From contig JAAMPI010000026.1 in the NCBI GenBank assembly GCA_013054445.1, positions 28,710 through 92,709 of the forward strand: a stretch of 64,000 bases of DNA, in the 5' to 3' direction. The notes under the pieces are model-generated. The model was given only the letters and a program-made list of their open reading frames with translations. It was not told the origin of the DNA and did no database searches. Below, one piece after another: positions 33,572 through 45,386 of this stretch (position 1 is its first letter; every line of letters starts with the position of its first letter). The stretch is from Cudoniella acicularis. Its lineage: Eukaryota > Ascomycota > Leotiomycetes > Helotiales > Helotiaceae. The position numbers were made by a program, and so were the translations under genes.

Positions 33572-34595
33572 TCACAGAATTCCAGGAATGACCGCCTTCC
33601 TACCTGCAATCGCCTCCTTGCCAAATCGTTCAATGTACCAATGTTTCCCCTGAATCGCTCTTGGCAACATGGTCGCAATCTCATTGATCAAGAAATTCCT
33701 CGCTGGAACACATCTGCTTCCGGCCATGATATAGAAACCCGCCCATTCAATCCACTCACATAAATAATGCGGGTAGAAAATCCACCAGAATAAACCATTC
33801 TTGGGGATCATATACACCTTATCCACACCACCCTCAGCTTTACCCTTCTCTTCCTTTTCCTTTTCTCTCCTCTCCATATTCCTTTTTGCTGCTCTGCGAA
33901 TCTCCCTCAATTCGTCATCGTGGAAGATGTTAGCGAAGAATCCTAAAGCCCAGATCATCATTCCGAATCCCATGCGGCCGCTGACTTTGTAGTTCATAAC
34001 TGAGTTTTGCCATTCGAATCGGGAGGTAGGTCCGTAGCCGCCGAGGTAGCCGCCAATGGAGAGGCCGTTAAATAATTGGAAGAGGAGAGCTGCGATCCAG
34101 ACGATGGGGTGTATTGGGGACATGGAGGGGTTGAGGAGGGGAGCGAGGATGGCGCGGTAGAGGTAATGGATTGTCTGCATAATGCCGTCAGCAATAACTC
34201 ACACATAAATTCTAAATCTCGGAAGCTTACGAATAAAGCAGCCATGGCTTTGTTCTCCCATGGCAATTTCGAGAGTCTGAGCTCTCCTGGCAGCGTATTC
34301 ATGGTGTAGAGAACGGTGACAAACCCGGGTACCTCCATCGTAATCCATGCAATCTTCCCAGGGATGTTGAATCTGCTATTGGTTGAGGTCTTGCCAGCGG
34401 GATACCAAGTAAACCACCATATTTGAATCCATTGGAGAAGCGTGAGCTATGGTGCAGTCTCTTATTAGCACTTTGGTCCATAATCCTTCAAAGGTTGTCA
34501 AGGGTTGAACGTACGAGAGGGAAGAATTGGAAAAGGTAGACGGTTAACTCCCAATTCTCCTTTGAGGGAGGTAGCCAGTTTTCTACGAGAACCAT
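33572..34595 (-). CDS. Steroid 5-alpha-reductase family membrane enzyme
   Basis: Member of the 3-oxo-5-alpha-steroid 4-dehydrogenase family (C-terminal domain PF02544): multi-pass membrane NADPH-dependent reductases acting on steroid or enone lipids. Three phase-0 exons (34595-34515, 34446-34231, 34174-33572), split by introns of 68 and 56 nt, give 299 aa. Exon joins read FFPL-LTLLQWIQIWW and AALF-TIHYLYRA. The C-terminal domain shows SRFEWQNSVMNYKVSGRMGF, a hydrophobic span, NIFHDDELREIRR (the family's N-H-D cofactor region), a charged cytosolic loop and the FYPHYLCEWIEWAGF motif. It is shorter at the end than plant DET2 but has the key HYxxEWxEW block. Substrate unknown. Head to head with the Pof1-like gene. 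Confidence 0.8.
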
Positions 34596-34901
34596 GTCAG
34601 CACAGGGTTTGAGGTTGGTGTTGGAGTCGATTTGATTGCGATCGGAGTGATGTCCGGCACGGCGGGTGATACCTTCCAAAAACTTCAATGTCGTCACCCC
34701 AGTCGAGATCCCCACACAAATACCGTTACTGCAGTCATGTGACAGCCTTGCATCACTTTGATTCAGCCTCGTTCTGTAAATTCTCCGATTGGCTTTTGTC
34801 TGATGTAACCCCTGCATATACATTTCCAACATTCGGAGAATATCGTCCCACAGCTATCTTCTCCAGCAATCAATGGCATCAATTTCACCGCAAATCCGAC
34901 C
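34596..34901. promoter_or_regulatory. Divergent reductase/Pof1-like promoter
   Basis: 306 bp separate the two ATG codons and must serve both genes. No specific element is called. Confidence 0.45.
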
Positions 34902-35924
34902 ATGACAACAGCCGCCGGAGACACCTCCATCACCGACGAAATGCGTGCTCGCCTCCCGCAATACCGTTCCCTCCTATCCTCATTTTCCTCCTCACCAAAA
35001 CCTTTCCAAATCCTCTACTCCCTCCCCACCCCCATCTTCGACAACACCCCCAAAAACGCTCTACATCCTCGATTCCTCCTTCAACCCACCAACTCTCGCC
35101 CACTTCCAAATAGCCACAAATGCCCTCCTCCACGATCCCCTCCCTTCGAATCCCCCAAAACGATTGATCCTCCTCCTCGCAACACAAAACGCAGACAAGG
35201 CCGCGAAACCAGCCGCGTTGGAACAGAGATTATGCATGATGGAGATATTTGCACGGGAGCTCCTCTCCAAACTTCCCAAACTTAACAAGGCGGAAGAGGA
35301 AATTGGTGTCGATATCGCGCTAACGAAATTCCCGTATTTCGTGGAGAAAGCGAAATGTATTGGAGAGGATTTTGAAGGCGCGGAACAGGTGCATTTGATT
35401 GGGTATGATACGTTAACTAGATTGCTGGATACGAAGTATTATCCTCCGAAACACACGTTGGAATCTGTTGCGGGGTTTCTGGAGAAACATAGGGTTCTTG
35501 TTACATATAGGACGGATGATCAATGGGGAAGCAGAGGGGAACAAGATGGTTTTGTGAGAGAAATTGGAGATGGACTTTTGGATGAGAAGGGTGGAAGGAA
35601 GGAATGGGTGAAGGAGGGAAGGATTGTGATGGTTGAGGGAAGGAAAGAGGGAGAGGCTGTGATTAGTAGCACCAAGGTCAGGGAGGCCGCAAAGGGCGGA
35701 GACAGAGAGGCCTTAAAAGAGTTGGTAACCGAAGGCGTGGGTGAGGTGAGTGAGCTCAAATTTTTTAGGTTCATTTGTACACGCACTTTTACGCAAGTAA
35801 AGAAGCCAAGCAGCTTCTTTATCCTTGTGTCGTATCCGGAGATTGCCTTTCAGTCCAAAAGAGTGCTGATTTTTTGGTCATTTAGTGGATTATGGAAGAA
35901 GGACTCTATTCAAGTGATGAGTGA
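34902..35924 (+). CDS. Pof1-like nicotinamide-nucleotide adenylyltransferase, frame-broken
   Basis: Nucleotidyltransferase resembling yeast Pof1, an NMN adenylyltransferase-like protein in NAD metabolism. Catalytic signatures: SSFNPPTLAHFQ (HxGH-type nucleotide-binding motif) and ISSTKVREA (the ISSTxxR motif). The start at 34902 encodes MTTAAGDTSITDEMRARLPQYRSLL, but the rest lies one frame away. The shift must fall in the C-rich stretch 35021-35036 (about LYSLPTP to SSTTPPKTLYILD), where no splice site exists, so a one-base insertion (or two-base loss) is likely. A 140-nt intron (35746-35885) precedes a short last exon, WIMEEGLYSSDE, which matches the family's WIMEEGLY ending. Corrected length is 293 aa. 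Function confidence is moderate, family good. Confidence 0.8.
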
Positions 35925-35987
35925 AGGAGACAACCACCAATCATTTTGGTGGTACGGTGCGAAATAAACTGCCAGGCAGCTAAGCCT

Positions 35988-36401
35988 CTAGCTGTACATT
36001 CCCCTGGTTTCCCTGGTTGCACTGGACGAGATGCCTCTCGATTGCTTTTTGAGCAACTGCTGCCATGGACTTTCCTCCGACGAAATATGACCCAAGTCCC
36101 TCGAAAGGAACGCGATAGTCATTTGTCTACAGCCTTCATCGTTGGAGGTGCTGAACCAACTGATTAGCGCCGAAGTGGACGAAGACTTAGTCGTGAGCTT
36201 CCCAATATTGGTGTCTTTTACACAATCATAAAGTCTAACGATGGTCTTCAGGGAAATAGAATCCCTGTCAATGACCGAATAGAAGCCCTTAAGTTGGCTT
36301 CTACCAGCTTGAAAGAGTCCTGCAAATGGATATAAGCGCATCATAAGTATCTTTTTGGGTATATCATATGCACTTCTATCAACCAAGTCTAATAAGATCA
36401 C
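35988..36401 (-). pseudogene. Unrecognised coding fragment
   Basis: An open frame of 137 codons lacking an ATG start. The part 36401-36180 reads like coding sequence (VDRSAYDIPKKILMMRLYP, QLKGFYSVIDRDSISLK). I do not recognise the family. It borders the AT-rich island downstream and looks like the remnant of a larger gene. A chance frame is possible. Confidence 0.3.
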
Positions 36402-39400
36402 ATTTGCATCGCTAACCTTAGAAATACCACGGTATTTTTCGAAATTACAATGGCCTTCAAGATTGCAAAATATTCAATAAAGCAATAGAAATACATTCAG
36501 TGTTATAATTCGTTTTAGATGCTCTTTCAACAACAGACGGGAGTGCTCAAAGAGGCACCAAGCAGCTCTTTTGTGACAACAGCTGAGACACCGACAGCGC
36601 AAACGATACATTTCACCTGGAGTCCTTTTTCAATTTAGTTTGGAGTATATTTGTTCTAGTCCACTCACGAATTCTTTTTATTCGGGAATGAGCTAGTCTA
36701 TTCAGGAATTATTAATTAGCAATTCAAGAATAAGGCTATTTATGAATCGCTTCTTACTATCCACAAATAGATAGTTATTCCTATATAGCTTAACGCGATT
36801 CGCAAATCACCTGTCCGCTGTTCACGAATAGAAAATATTTCTTATTCCTTACTAGTAGGGCCAGTATTAAGAAATTATAGCTTTATTACACAATACTAGC
36901 GGTAAGGTCTAGCGCCTTAAAATTTTTCACTATACCCTTGATCTCTTCTCTTCTTCTCTTCACATTATCTTCTATTTCCTTGAGCTAGCCTTTCTACCCT
37001 ACTTTATATTACACTTCTGATTACCTTTCAAATATATATAATGTCTTTAGTCTTGTGTAATAAAGCTATAATTTCTTTAATAAAGCTCTAACTAGTATTC
37101 CCGTACGGCTTGACGCTATTCACGAATACCGAAGCATTCGTAAATAGCGACGGCAGGGTTCGTGAATATATACGCCAATAAAGAATATTCGTGGATGGGC
37201 TAGAACATATTATTGAAACTACAATTCTCAAGTTTTGCAGCTTGAATGTTCCGTATTGCTTCTCCTTAGCCATGAACCTTGTTGACGTTCGTTGGTTCAA
37301 TCGTCGATTGCCCGGTATCGGTGTCTCTTGAGCTTGAGGTTTTCAATTTTTTTTTTAGCCCCATTACCCCAATCATGAGGATCATGAAAATTCCGGAAGT
37401 AATTGAGAACAGCATCAAAAAAGATCTCTTCGCCTTTTTCAGTAATACTCACAACTTTCACCCACCATCTTGTATATCACAAACAAATACAAAGTTCTTT
37501 TATAAATGATCTACTATCCATCTCATGACCTGAGCAAAGAAGCCAATTAGCAACAAGAGTTGGATAGGTATCTGTCCGAATCTATATATACTTCGAGTCA
37601 CTAATTGCAATGGATATGTCAACATGCTAATCTCCACAATTGGTTGATTACAGAGTATGGATATTGTCAATTCGGTGAAATGAACTCCGATAGCCAATTA
37701 CACTACCGCTGGAGAAATATCAAGAGCTTAAAGTCCTCTTTGGATATAAATACCCTTATAAAAGGAACTTGATACTGACCAACTAAGAGGTTGATATTGT
37801 TGCTGTCAAAAAGAATAGTCAATTTTCTAAAAATTATCGCTGTCATGATTTTTCTTCGCTCTACTTTAGTTGATTTCCTTCCCGGTTCTTTGCAATTACA
37901 GCCACATGTACATTGTTGCCGCATCTGATGAACACGACGGAACTGTTTCTAGTCCCACACTATCACTTCTCAAACCCGTACAAAGTTTCTCTCAGGCGTG
38001 TAACTTGACCCGATAAAAGGTTTCCAATGTCTTTCCTTCACCGGTTCCCTTTCCCACTCTCTGTCCCCTGCCTTTTATCTCTTTGAGCTTGCAAAATGGA
38101 GTTGTGAAAGGATGAGACCACTTTTATCAAAATTTTGATGTCAACATAAAAATAAGAAAGGACTAGGCTTTTGCTTTACTTCAATTTTGGAAACCTCGTT
38201 GGAGTATTCTAAAACTTTCTAAAATACTTTGCGCATGTAGAGGCATTTGTATTCCAACGGGAACCTTCAGCTTTCTATACTGTTGATGAATAATTCACTT
38301 CCGAAACCAATCTGTCGCCGCTTCTAGAAGTATAAATATCAACACAACCGCCTGTGAGATCAGCAAACACAAATTTCATACCAATTCTTCCTCCTTAGTG
38401 CCCTGCGAGCGTGGCGCAGATCTGCAGATAAAACTGTTTTATAACCAGCATTCATCTAGAATGTTCCTCGCCTTCGCCTTCAATTACCTTTATAGTTCGA
38501 TACTTGACTCTTAAAAAATGCTCTTGTGACCCTTTTTTTTTCTTCTTGGCAGAGTGAGATATTTGACAGCAACATTTCGCACGATAGCGGCTCAAGCGGA
38601 GCTACAAAAGTACCACCCAATACTCGTCAATTGAAGATCTGTCTAGCCAGGATGACCAACCCGACCTTACATTAGTTTTGAGAGAGAGAAGAATATCGTT
38701 TTCTTCCACCCAAACGTACTTTCATGAGTAATTCTCTCTCTTTTGCCGTTTTTTGGCTGGCCTTCACTGACAGGCTAATCGATTCCTGGTGTGGTCTTTA
38801 AGTAGTTAGGTCGGCAGTTGGGATATTCTTGCCACCTCGCTTCTGCGCTTGCCTACTGAAGCGGCGTTGGAAAATGGAGTATCTAGGATGTTTGTTGACT
38901 CTTCTAGCAACTCCTAGAACAATTTGATAGTTTGTTGTAATTGTCCTCCTAACCTATCGAGACCAGTTCTTTCCTTTCAAGTCGTTCGTAAGTACTGCAT
39001 TTTGAGAAAATTAAGCAGTATTGACTAGAAAGTAGTCAGAGATGGACAAAGATTTTTGGGCAGGTTTTGCAACTCGGCAAGTTCATTCTCTATTTGAATT
39101 GTACGAGTACAGTTATCACTACAGTCTACAATTTAAGGCACCTTGGGATTATGAATTCAAAAATAATGCTGACTTCCCCACCCCAATACTCAATATAAAA
39201 TTGCATTTACGGCGGGCGAGATGAATCGCTAGAAGCAATGCCAACTATGTCTCAGAAACGATGGCAACCGGGGAATAGAACGGAGAAAGGGGCAGAGAGA
39301 GGCGAATCGAGATCTGAAAGCGGCCATTCAGAGATTTCCCTATTGTTGCTATCTTCTAAAGCTATTGTGTAGACCTCTTGATGAAAATCGGTAGAAAGTA

Positions 39401-40671
39401 CTAGAAACCAGAACTTTCTATTCGACAGCAAAATATCATACGACAGTAATTTTTTTTTTCGGATAGCAATGATCCGAATCAATACAAACAAAGGGGGGTA
39501 CGCAAGCGAGGGGTAAGGTTTGCATTTTGCGAACTTGAGGCACGTCATCAGCTACGTGGATGTCGGGATCCTTTATTTGAATAGCTCGACCAGCCACAGT
39601 CGAAGCACTGCCATATAATTTTGCGTATTTCGAAAGGCCGGCTATTGGTCGGAAATACGAGTATTTTATTCTAGAGTACTATATTTATGACAAAGGAATT
39701 CGGTGTTTGTGGGGGCAAACTCTGAGCAATATTCCGAGGTTGAGCGAAGAGCGAGAGGCGAGTCCGTATTGCCACGACAGTAACTTGAAATCTTTAAATC
39801 ATCAACGAATTATTTCCGAAGGCTTATTTCCGTAGATACCAGGCCTGTGGTTAAATTTCAGTCGTATTAGTGTCTGAGCCTATTGTGTTGTGCTAAGTGG
39901 TGGAAATTTTGAACTGTTTCAACGATATAAATCATGTGAAGGAAATGCTCCAAATATCTATTATCGTATTGGCAGTCAAGGAAGAGTGAAGTTAAAAGTA
40001 CCAATTATGTAGCCAAATGTAGAACGAGAGAAAATATAATAACTGGCTTCGTAGGAATAGAAAAAGCTTCTATTCTGCCGATAGTTCCCAAGTTGTTGTT
40101 GTCCTTGCACTAGTTGGCTACCTCGAACACTTCAAGGAATAAACACTCTCCTCATGCTATATTTCACAAAAAACATTATGACAAAAAGATTTTCCTCCAA
40201 TAATATAATGTATCTATCTGAGCTCTTTTAAAGTATGTGGTTATTTTGTTGTTTTTAAGTATTTGATGTTCAATGGAAGGGTTCCGCCCAGCCGACCCAT
40301 CAATGATTGTCTATGAGGTCGAAATGCTATCCCTAATGACATTTGTGTTCAGAATCCTTCATAAAGTTTCTAGGAATTTCAAAATTCTGCGATGGATAGA
40401 CTTCAAATTTTGGTTCTGACATTACAATGTCATTGTTTGGAGATGTTCGGGAGATGCCTACAGCTGGATACAAATGGCGGAGCCATAATGCCATTTTAAA
40501 GACTTAAGATGACTGAGTCACAAGTGAGAAGCTAATGTTCGACCAAAATTATGTTCAGAACAATGCTCATTCATTCAAATTATCGATGTGTTTTGTGTGG
40601 TGGTGGTGGTGAACCAAAGCTGCCGCCCCGTCGCTTCCCTTTCCACCACTCCTACCCCTCACCCCAACAAA
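36402..40671. other. AT-rich gene-poor island
   Basis: About 4.3 kb with no supported gene. The DNA is AT-rich, with many CTAG and TATA-like steps between 36640 and 37120. It contains the inverted repeat described separately. Minus-strand frames near 37500-37924 (a hydrophobic stretch and a Cys-rich start) could be remnants of a membrane protein gene, but no splice model holds together. Confidence 0.45.
36869..37077. repeat. Inverted repeat, 25-nt perfect arms
   Basis: The 25 bases at 36869-36893 are the exact reverse complement of 37053-37077, separated by 159 bp. Imperfect pairing continues outward: ACTAGTA occurs just beyond both arms, and related CTTRACGC/TTCACGAAT phrases occur further out. 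The layout resembles a MITE-sized element or the ends of a decayed transposon. No coding sequence lies between the arms. Confidence 0.6.
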
Positions 40672-40869
40672 ATGTCGCGACACATCACAACCCTCACCTC
40701 TCACCTCCGTCACTCATCACGAAACCATCCAAATATCATCAATTCAACCCAACACATTGACTTCCATCAAACAACAGTCACCCTGGCTAAGAATATCTTT
40801 TGTCACACGACCTATGATGATCCTCCACGAGTCCCTCGACCTATTGTTTCGGCTTGGGCTTTGCCTTGA
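40672..40869 (+). CDS. Possible small protein, 65 aa
   Basis: An ATG-initiated frame preceded by a CAACAAA context. The product is His/Thr-rich at the start (MSRHITTLTSHLRHSS) and ends VPRPIVSAWALP. No family recognised. It may be a small gene, a first exon or chance. Confidence 0.25.
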   Translation: MSRHITTLTSHLRHSSRNHPNIINSTQHIDFHQTTVTLAKNIFCHTTYDDPPRVPRPIVSAWALP

Positions 40870-41125
40870 TGTCCGAAATGCATCTCAAAGGTGTCCATTC
40901 TTCAGGCCTTAGGGAGCTCCGCAAACTCAAGAGTGGAACGGTAGTGAGCTGTGACATATGAGGCTAATATGCGCGAAGCATATTCATGTTGATTTGATTT
41001 GATCTTGATGTGGTTTGACTGAGATTGGTGGTGCGCTCTTTTTTTCTCTCTTGCTGGACAGATATTTCTTCCTTCCGTTTCAGTCGGCATTAAACGAACC
41101 TCAACTCGAACAATCCTATTTTATC

Positions 41126-42058
41126 TCATTCATCCCCCAACACAATTTCACCGCTCTCAATTTTTCTCTTCATACAATTCATACAATCAACAAAAATCCT
41201 AACCTTGGGCATCATCGGTGCATCACTACCCTCATGAATCTTCTCCAGTAAATCAGGAGGCCTCTCCATCTCCGGCCTCCTTCCATATGCCCACTCAAGC
41301 TCACTCTCAAACACCTCCCTCACAGCATCCAAATCCCACCCCCTCCTCTTGGGAACCGCAATAATCAACTCCCTCAATTCCGTCAATCCCCTCAACCCCC
41401 TCAGATCCCTCCCATCATGGCGCATACGCGCCCACTTATGGCAATACCCGCGCTTTTCGTGGCTCAACCACCTCTCGTACCGGGTCTTATGCTCAAGCAC
41501 CAAATATCTCACCTTCCTCAACGCCGGCTCTCGAAAAACCGGTACAAGGTGACTGTGAGAAACGCAAAGGAATGCGGATTCACATCCATAAGTATCGTTT
41601 TTCAGGAAGAGCGCATCGCTTTGCAAGTTACAGTACATTCGTGACACAGAGTGGAAATCCGTATACCAGGTCTTCCACCTCGTGTCAGTAGCAGGAACAT
41701 ATTTGGAAAAGACGCCATTTCTTCTCTCGGCCTTGGGACGGTTCCGCTCCCAGTCCATGTCCAGAGTAGGTTCGAAGTACTCGAGCCCGACGGCACGGGA
41801 CTCTCTGCAGACATGGAGCAGTGCAGGGAGTGGCATTTTTGGAATGCGTATATAGTCACACTGTGGTAGTTGTGGCGGCGGTGTGACTAGTTTTTGCCCT
41901 TCTCCTGTTATGGCATCTTTTTCTGTGTTTGATGGTACAGGTGCAGGTTTGATTTCATTATTCCAACGAACCTCAACGAGTTGGTGCTTGGGGATGGCAA
42001 GCTTCCATATCTGAATGCGGATTTCTGCCGGCAAGAGCGGAAACTGTGGAAAAGACAT
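41126..42058 (-). CDS. 2EXR-domain protein
   Basis: A 310-aa single-exon protein of the fungal 2EXR family, named for two conserved E-x-R motifs; these are abundant in Pezizomycotina and of unknown function. The N-terminus has the classic FPQFPLLPAEIRIQIWKLAIP (about residues 3-23). The second motif, ALLHVCRESRAVGLEYF (about 79-95), matches the usual LLxVCRESR. The rest holds a beta/alpha core (LRKVRYLVLEH, LTELRELIIAVPK) and a charged C-terminus. The frame is intact and the ATG is the first in frame. No signal peptide is visible. Confidence 0.85.
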   Translation of the reverse strand: MSFPQFPLLPAEIRIQIWKLAIPKHQLVEVRWNNEIKPAPVPSNTEKDAITGEGQKLVTPPPQLPQCDYIRIPKMPLPALLHVCRESRAVGLEYFEPTLDMDWERNRPKAERRNGVFSKYVPATDTRWKTWYTDFHSVSRMYCNLQSDALFLKNDTYGCESAFLCVSHSHLVPVFREPALRKVRYLVLEHKTRYERWLSHEKRGYCHKWARMRHDGRDLRGLRGLTELRELIIAVPKRRGWDLDAVREVFESELEWAYGRRPEMERPPDLLEKIHEGSDAPMMPKVRIFVDCMNCMKRKIESGEIVLGDE

Positions 42059-43121
42059 TATATACTTTGCAGCTGCAACAGAAGAAGATTTGGGTCAAAA
42101 TGATTGAAAGGAGAGGAGAGTTTGTGTTCAGACACAACTGAGTTGAGTGTGGTTTATTTAGGCTTCCGCGAGATGATGTTGGATTCAGGGGTCTCAGTTA
42201 GTAAGCGAGCCAATCTCAAAAGGGGAACGGAGGGAAGTGTGTCACGTGAAAAATATTGAGGTGTGTAGGGTCTTGCCAGTGCGAAAAAAGGTAGCTCATA
42301 CCAAGTTAGAAAACTTACAAACCGTGGGATTTTTTGAACGGTCCTCCTAGATCTCTAGGTATGATAGTATATCCTTAGACTACGCAAAAAAGTAAGAGTA
42401 TTAACGATTTTCTCTCCAGATATCTCTGGATCTGTAGTCAACTCACGAGCACAAACAGTCTTTATTCACGAGAAGAGGAAAACCAATGTAGGTACAGAAT
42501 AGCTATTATTCTCATATACGTATATCGACTTCCATGCACACAAATGCACACACACACACTTTCTTGTTTCCAGATCCACATGTTTGTTATGCAAAAACGC
42601 ACCCCCAATGCTCGCTCAGACCAAACGCCACCCCAATGTAAATGTCCATCTTCCGCTTCCGTTCCTTTCCATTCCCTCTTAATAAACACTCCTCGCCAAA
42701 TGAGAGAGGAGTTATGTATTTCAACACACATACCAAAAAGAAGCAACTCGCTCGCTCAACTAACTTCCTCATTGCGCCGACGCAATACACAAAAGAGGAA
42801 GGATCTCAAAACAAAAATACAGAAAGCCTACCCCGCCCAATTTTGGATATAAATGCGCTGAAAACGATGCATGCATGCTTTGCCCTCACCCCGATAATCC
42901 AAATTTCCCGTTCCTTCCCAAATATTTTGCAAGTGGAAGAAGAAAAACAATTTTTCCGTACCAAAACGGATGTACATTTCGGCCCATTCCCCGAGGAATG
43001 CGAAAATGCTGTTTCAACTAAAATTGAGTAATAAGGTTTGTCTTTGAGAAGCCACCCAGTCCAAATAAAACGCCTGCAAATGCCTTTTTTAAAAATTTTC
43101 TCCATACACAAATAACAACAC
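42059..43121. other. Intergenic, no gene seen
   Basis: Lies between the start of the 2EXR gene and the 3' end of the RGS gene, both on the minus strand. A short CA run lies near 42545-42560. Open frames overlap antisense and lack motifs. Confidence 0.45.
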
Positions 43122-45386
43122 TCAAGCTGAAGTCGTGGGGCAGCCATTAACCGGGCTAACGGCTGCTGGCACAGGAGGGATATCGTCCATAGAACCCCGT
43201 CTCGATCCATGCAGATTCAGGACTCGATACAGCAAACTCTTCCTCTTTCCGTCGGCTCGTTTATACTGCAGATCGGTCATCCCGTTTCGAAGTCGAGGCC
43301 CATAGGTTCGCCCACCGCTAGGTAAGCGGCGACTGACCTCTCGTTGCCAAGCTACACTGCTTTCGATGCTCTCTTTGCGGTCGAGTTCTTCCTCCCAACC
43401 ATAAACATCGGAGCTCCCTGTTGTTGTGGCAGATTGTATGGAGCTAACGGAAGACATCATGCTTGCCGCCGAACTGGCAATGCTCGTGTCAACCGTCAAT
43501 GCACCATGGCTGATTCCACTCATTCGATCGTCTAGGACGGTGCTGTTGGTCATGTAGGTTGTCACCGTCGAGAGACTGCTTCTTGATTCGTTGGCTAGCG
43601 GATTCGCTGAGATCCACGTGCCATTTTCAGTAGTCTTGAAATCAAATTGCATCGACATCTCCGTATCAATAGACAACCTTTGGGTAGGTTCCTCAGGAGT
43701 CTCTGGCTGAATTTCATCTTGTTCTTGGATTTTTGCAGGAATGAAGAAAGGTTTTTCTGCAACTTGCATGCATTTGTTCGGAAATCGGGGAGCCTCATTT
43801 TTGTTCTTTTCTTCTCTGTCTCCTACAGAGTTCCAACTTTTTGCGGCCACGCCGTCCCTCCTGATAGGATTTTCCTTTTTCCCTGCTAACCTCGCCTTCC
43901 TCTCAAACCTCGCGATTTCTGCATCAGTCCCATGATACAGACGCTGCTGTAGTGACGCCGCTAGGGAAGGGCGGGGGTGATCACTAATGTCAACTGGGGA
44001 ACCAGGGTGGGCTTCAAGGACCGGTGATAAGTCACCTTCACTAAGCTTTAAGCTGGTTCCACCATTCAGCAAAGCTGGATTTTTGCGAACGCCTCGAGGA
44101 CGTGAAAGCCCTGAAACAGGATGTTCCATGGGCGCGATAACTGGAATAGGGATAATAGAAAACATATCATTTGGTGACGACGTGACCTGTCGCCCTCATA
44201 AACCTCGGCCACTCTCGGGGCTGGTTTCTCTGCCTGCCTGATATCGTGAGCTACTCGTACTTGAACCGGAGCCATGGGTCGATCGAGTCTTTTTGAATCC
44301 GAATTTGGCACCCATTTTCTTCCAACTACTCCCTTCATTCCGATGGGGACTAGTCCCAGGTGACGCCTCAGCCGGAAACACCGCATTTGAAGTCGGTGGG
44401 GTACTTGGTGGTGTCATTGGGCCAGATGATGGCGAGTGTGAATCGGTGCTATCATCAGTAAGACTTTCTGGGCCTGAACCTGATAATGTTCCAGAAGACC
44501 CTGACGTATGTGTCGAAATACGAGATGCCCGCCCGAAGGCAGCAGAGAGATGTGATTGATGTGATATCCTTGGCGATGGTCCTGTGTATGATTGGGAAAT
44601 GACATCATGTCCAGTGCCAGAGGCAGGAGGACTCTCAGTCCTTTGCTTGTGAAGATGGGCGGAAGATGACGAGGCATCGTCCAGAGAACCAACATTGGGC
44701 GCATCCGCCATGGATTCATCCGATGTCCAAGGGCTCGAGTGTGAATCAGTACTTCTCGGAGGACCTACTGAGTTTAGGAAGGGTACAAGAACAGACTCGT
44801 CCATGAGCTCAAATATGATCTTGACAGCTGGGTCGAGCTCGGATGGGTCAGGCGGGGCGTATTCACAAGGCAGTGATACTAATCGATCACGAACATTAGA
44901 AGGAAGATTGACTTCTCGATGTCCATTCGGTACAATGTAAGCATCTAATAACTTCTGCCACAACATCCGTACATATTCACATTCTGGGGTTTGTGGGGAT
45001 AGTGGGGTATGAGAATCTCTCTCAATCATATCTCGGTAATGTTTCGAATATCTTTTGGCATCCATCGTGAATTCCAAAGTTTCCAAACAATGATTTTGGG
45101 AAAGATACGCCGTAAAGGCGCTTAGGTTCCATGGCGGCGGTGCTGTGTTCGCCAGGACTTCTTGCAAAGTCGGCCGTCGAGGACAGCATGGACCTGTGGG
45201 TATTGACAGGCTCAGCGGCCTCGAAGGCGGGATATCTCCTGAAGACATGAAGCCTTCGTCGTCTGCGTCCCAGTCCGATATGACAGACGAGCAACGCGGT
45301 GACGTTTCTCTCGTAGATTTGTGCAGGGACAATGAGGGCGGCTTTCGATGTTTCGCCCTTCGCATCGCGCTTCGAAGATATTTCAT
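43122..45386 (-). CDS. RgsA-type RGS-domain protein with long tail
   Basis: Regulator of heterotrimeric G-protein signalling, accelerating GTP hydrolysis on a G-alpha subunit. The RGS domain (about residues 72-212) starts PTLQEVLANTAPPPWNLSAF and includes YLSQNHCLETLEFTMDA. It carries an inserted linker and ends with IIFELMDESVLVPFLNSV, the pattern of Aspergillus RgsA. Exon 1 is 45386-44204. A 63-nt intron (44203-44141, GTTTAT..CCAG) would join ESGR to VIAPMEHPVSG and continue to 43122, giving 733 aa. The tail is Ser/Thr/Pro-rich and disordered. Without that splice the first frame stops at 44196 and a second frame opens at 44165. The single-gene model is preferred because phase and spacing fit, but it needs transcript support. 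Confidence 0.82.

Noticed and set aside
44165..44196. Separate gene starting at 44165 downstream of the RGS frame
   Set aside because: A 63-nt intron with correct phase joins it to the RGS frame, and the ATG lies only 30 nt after the first stop. Kept as an alternative only.
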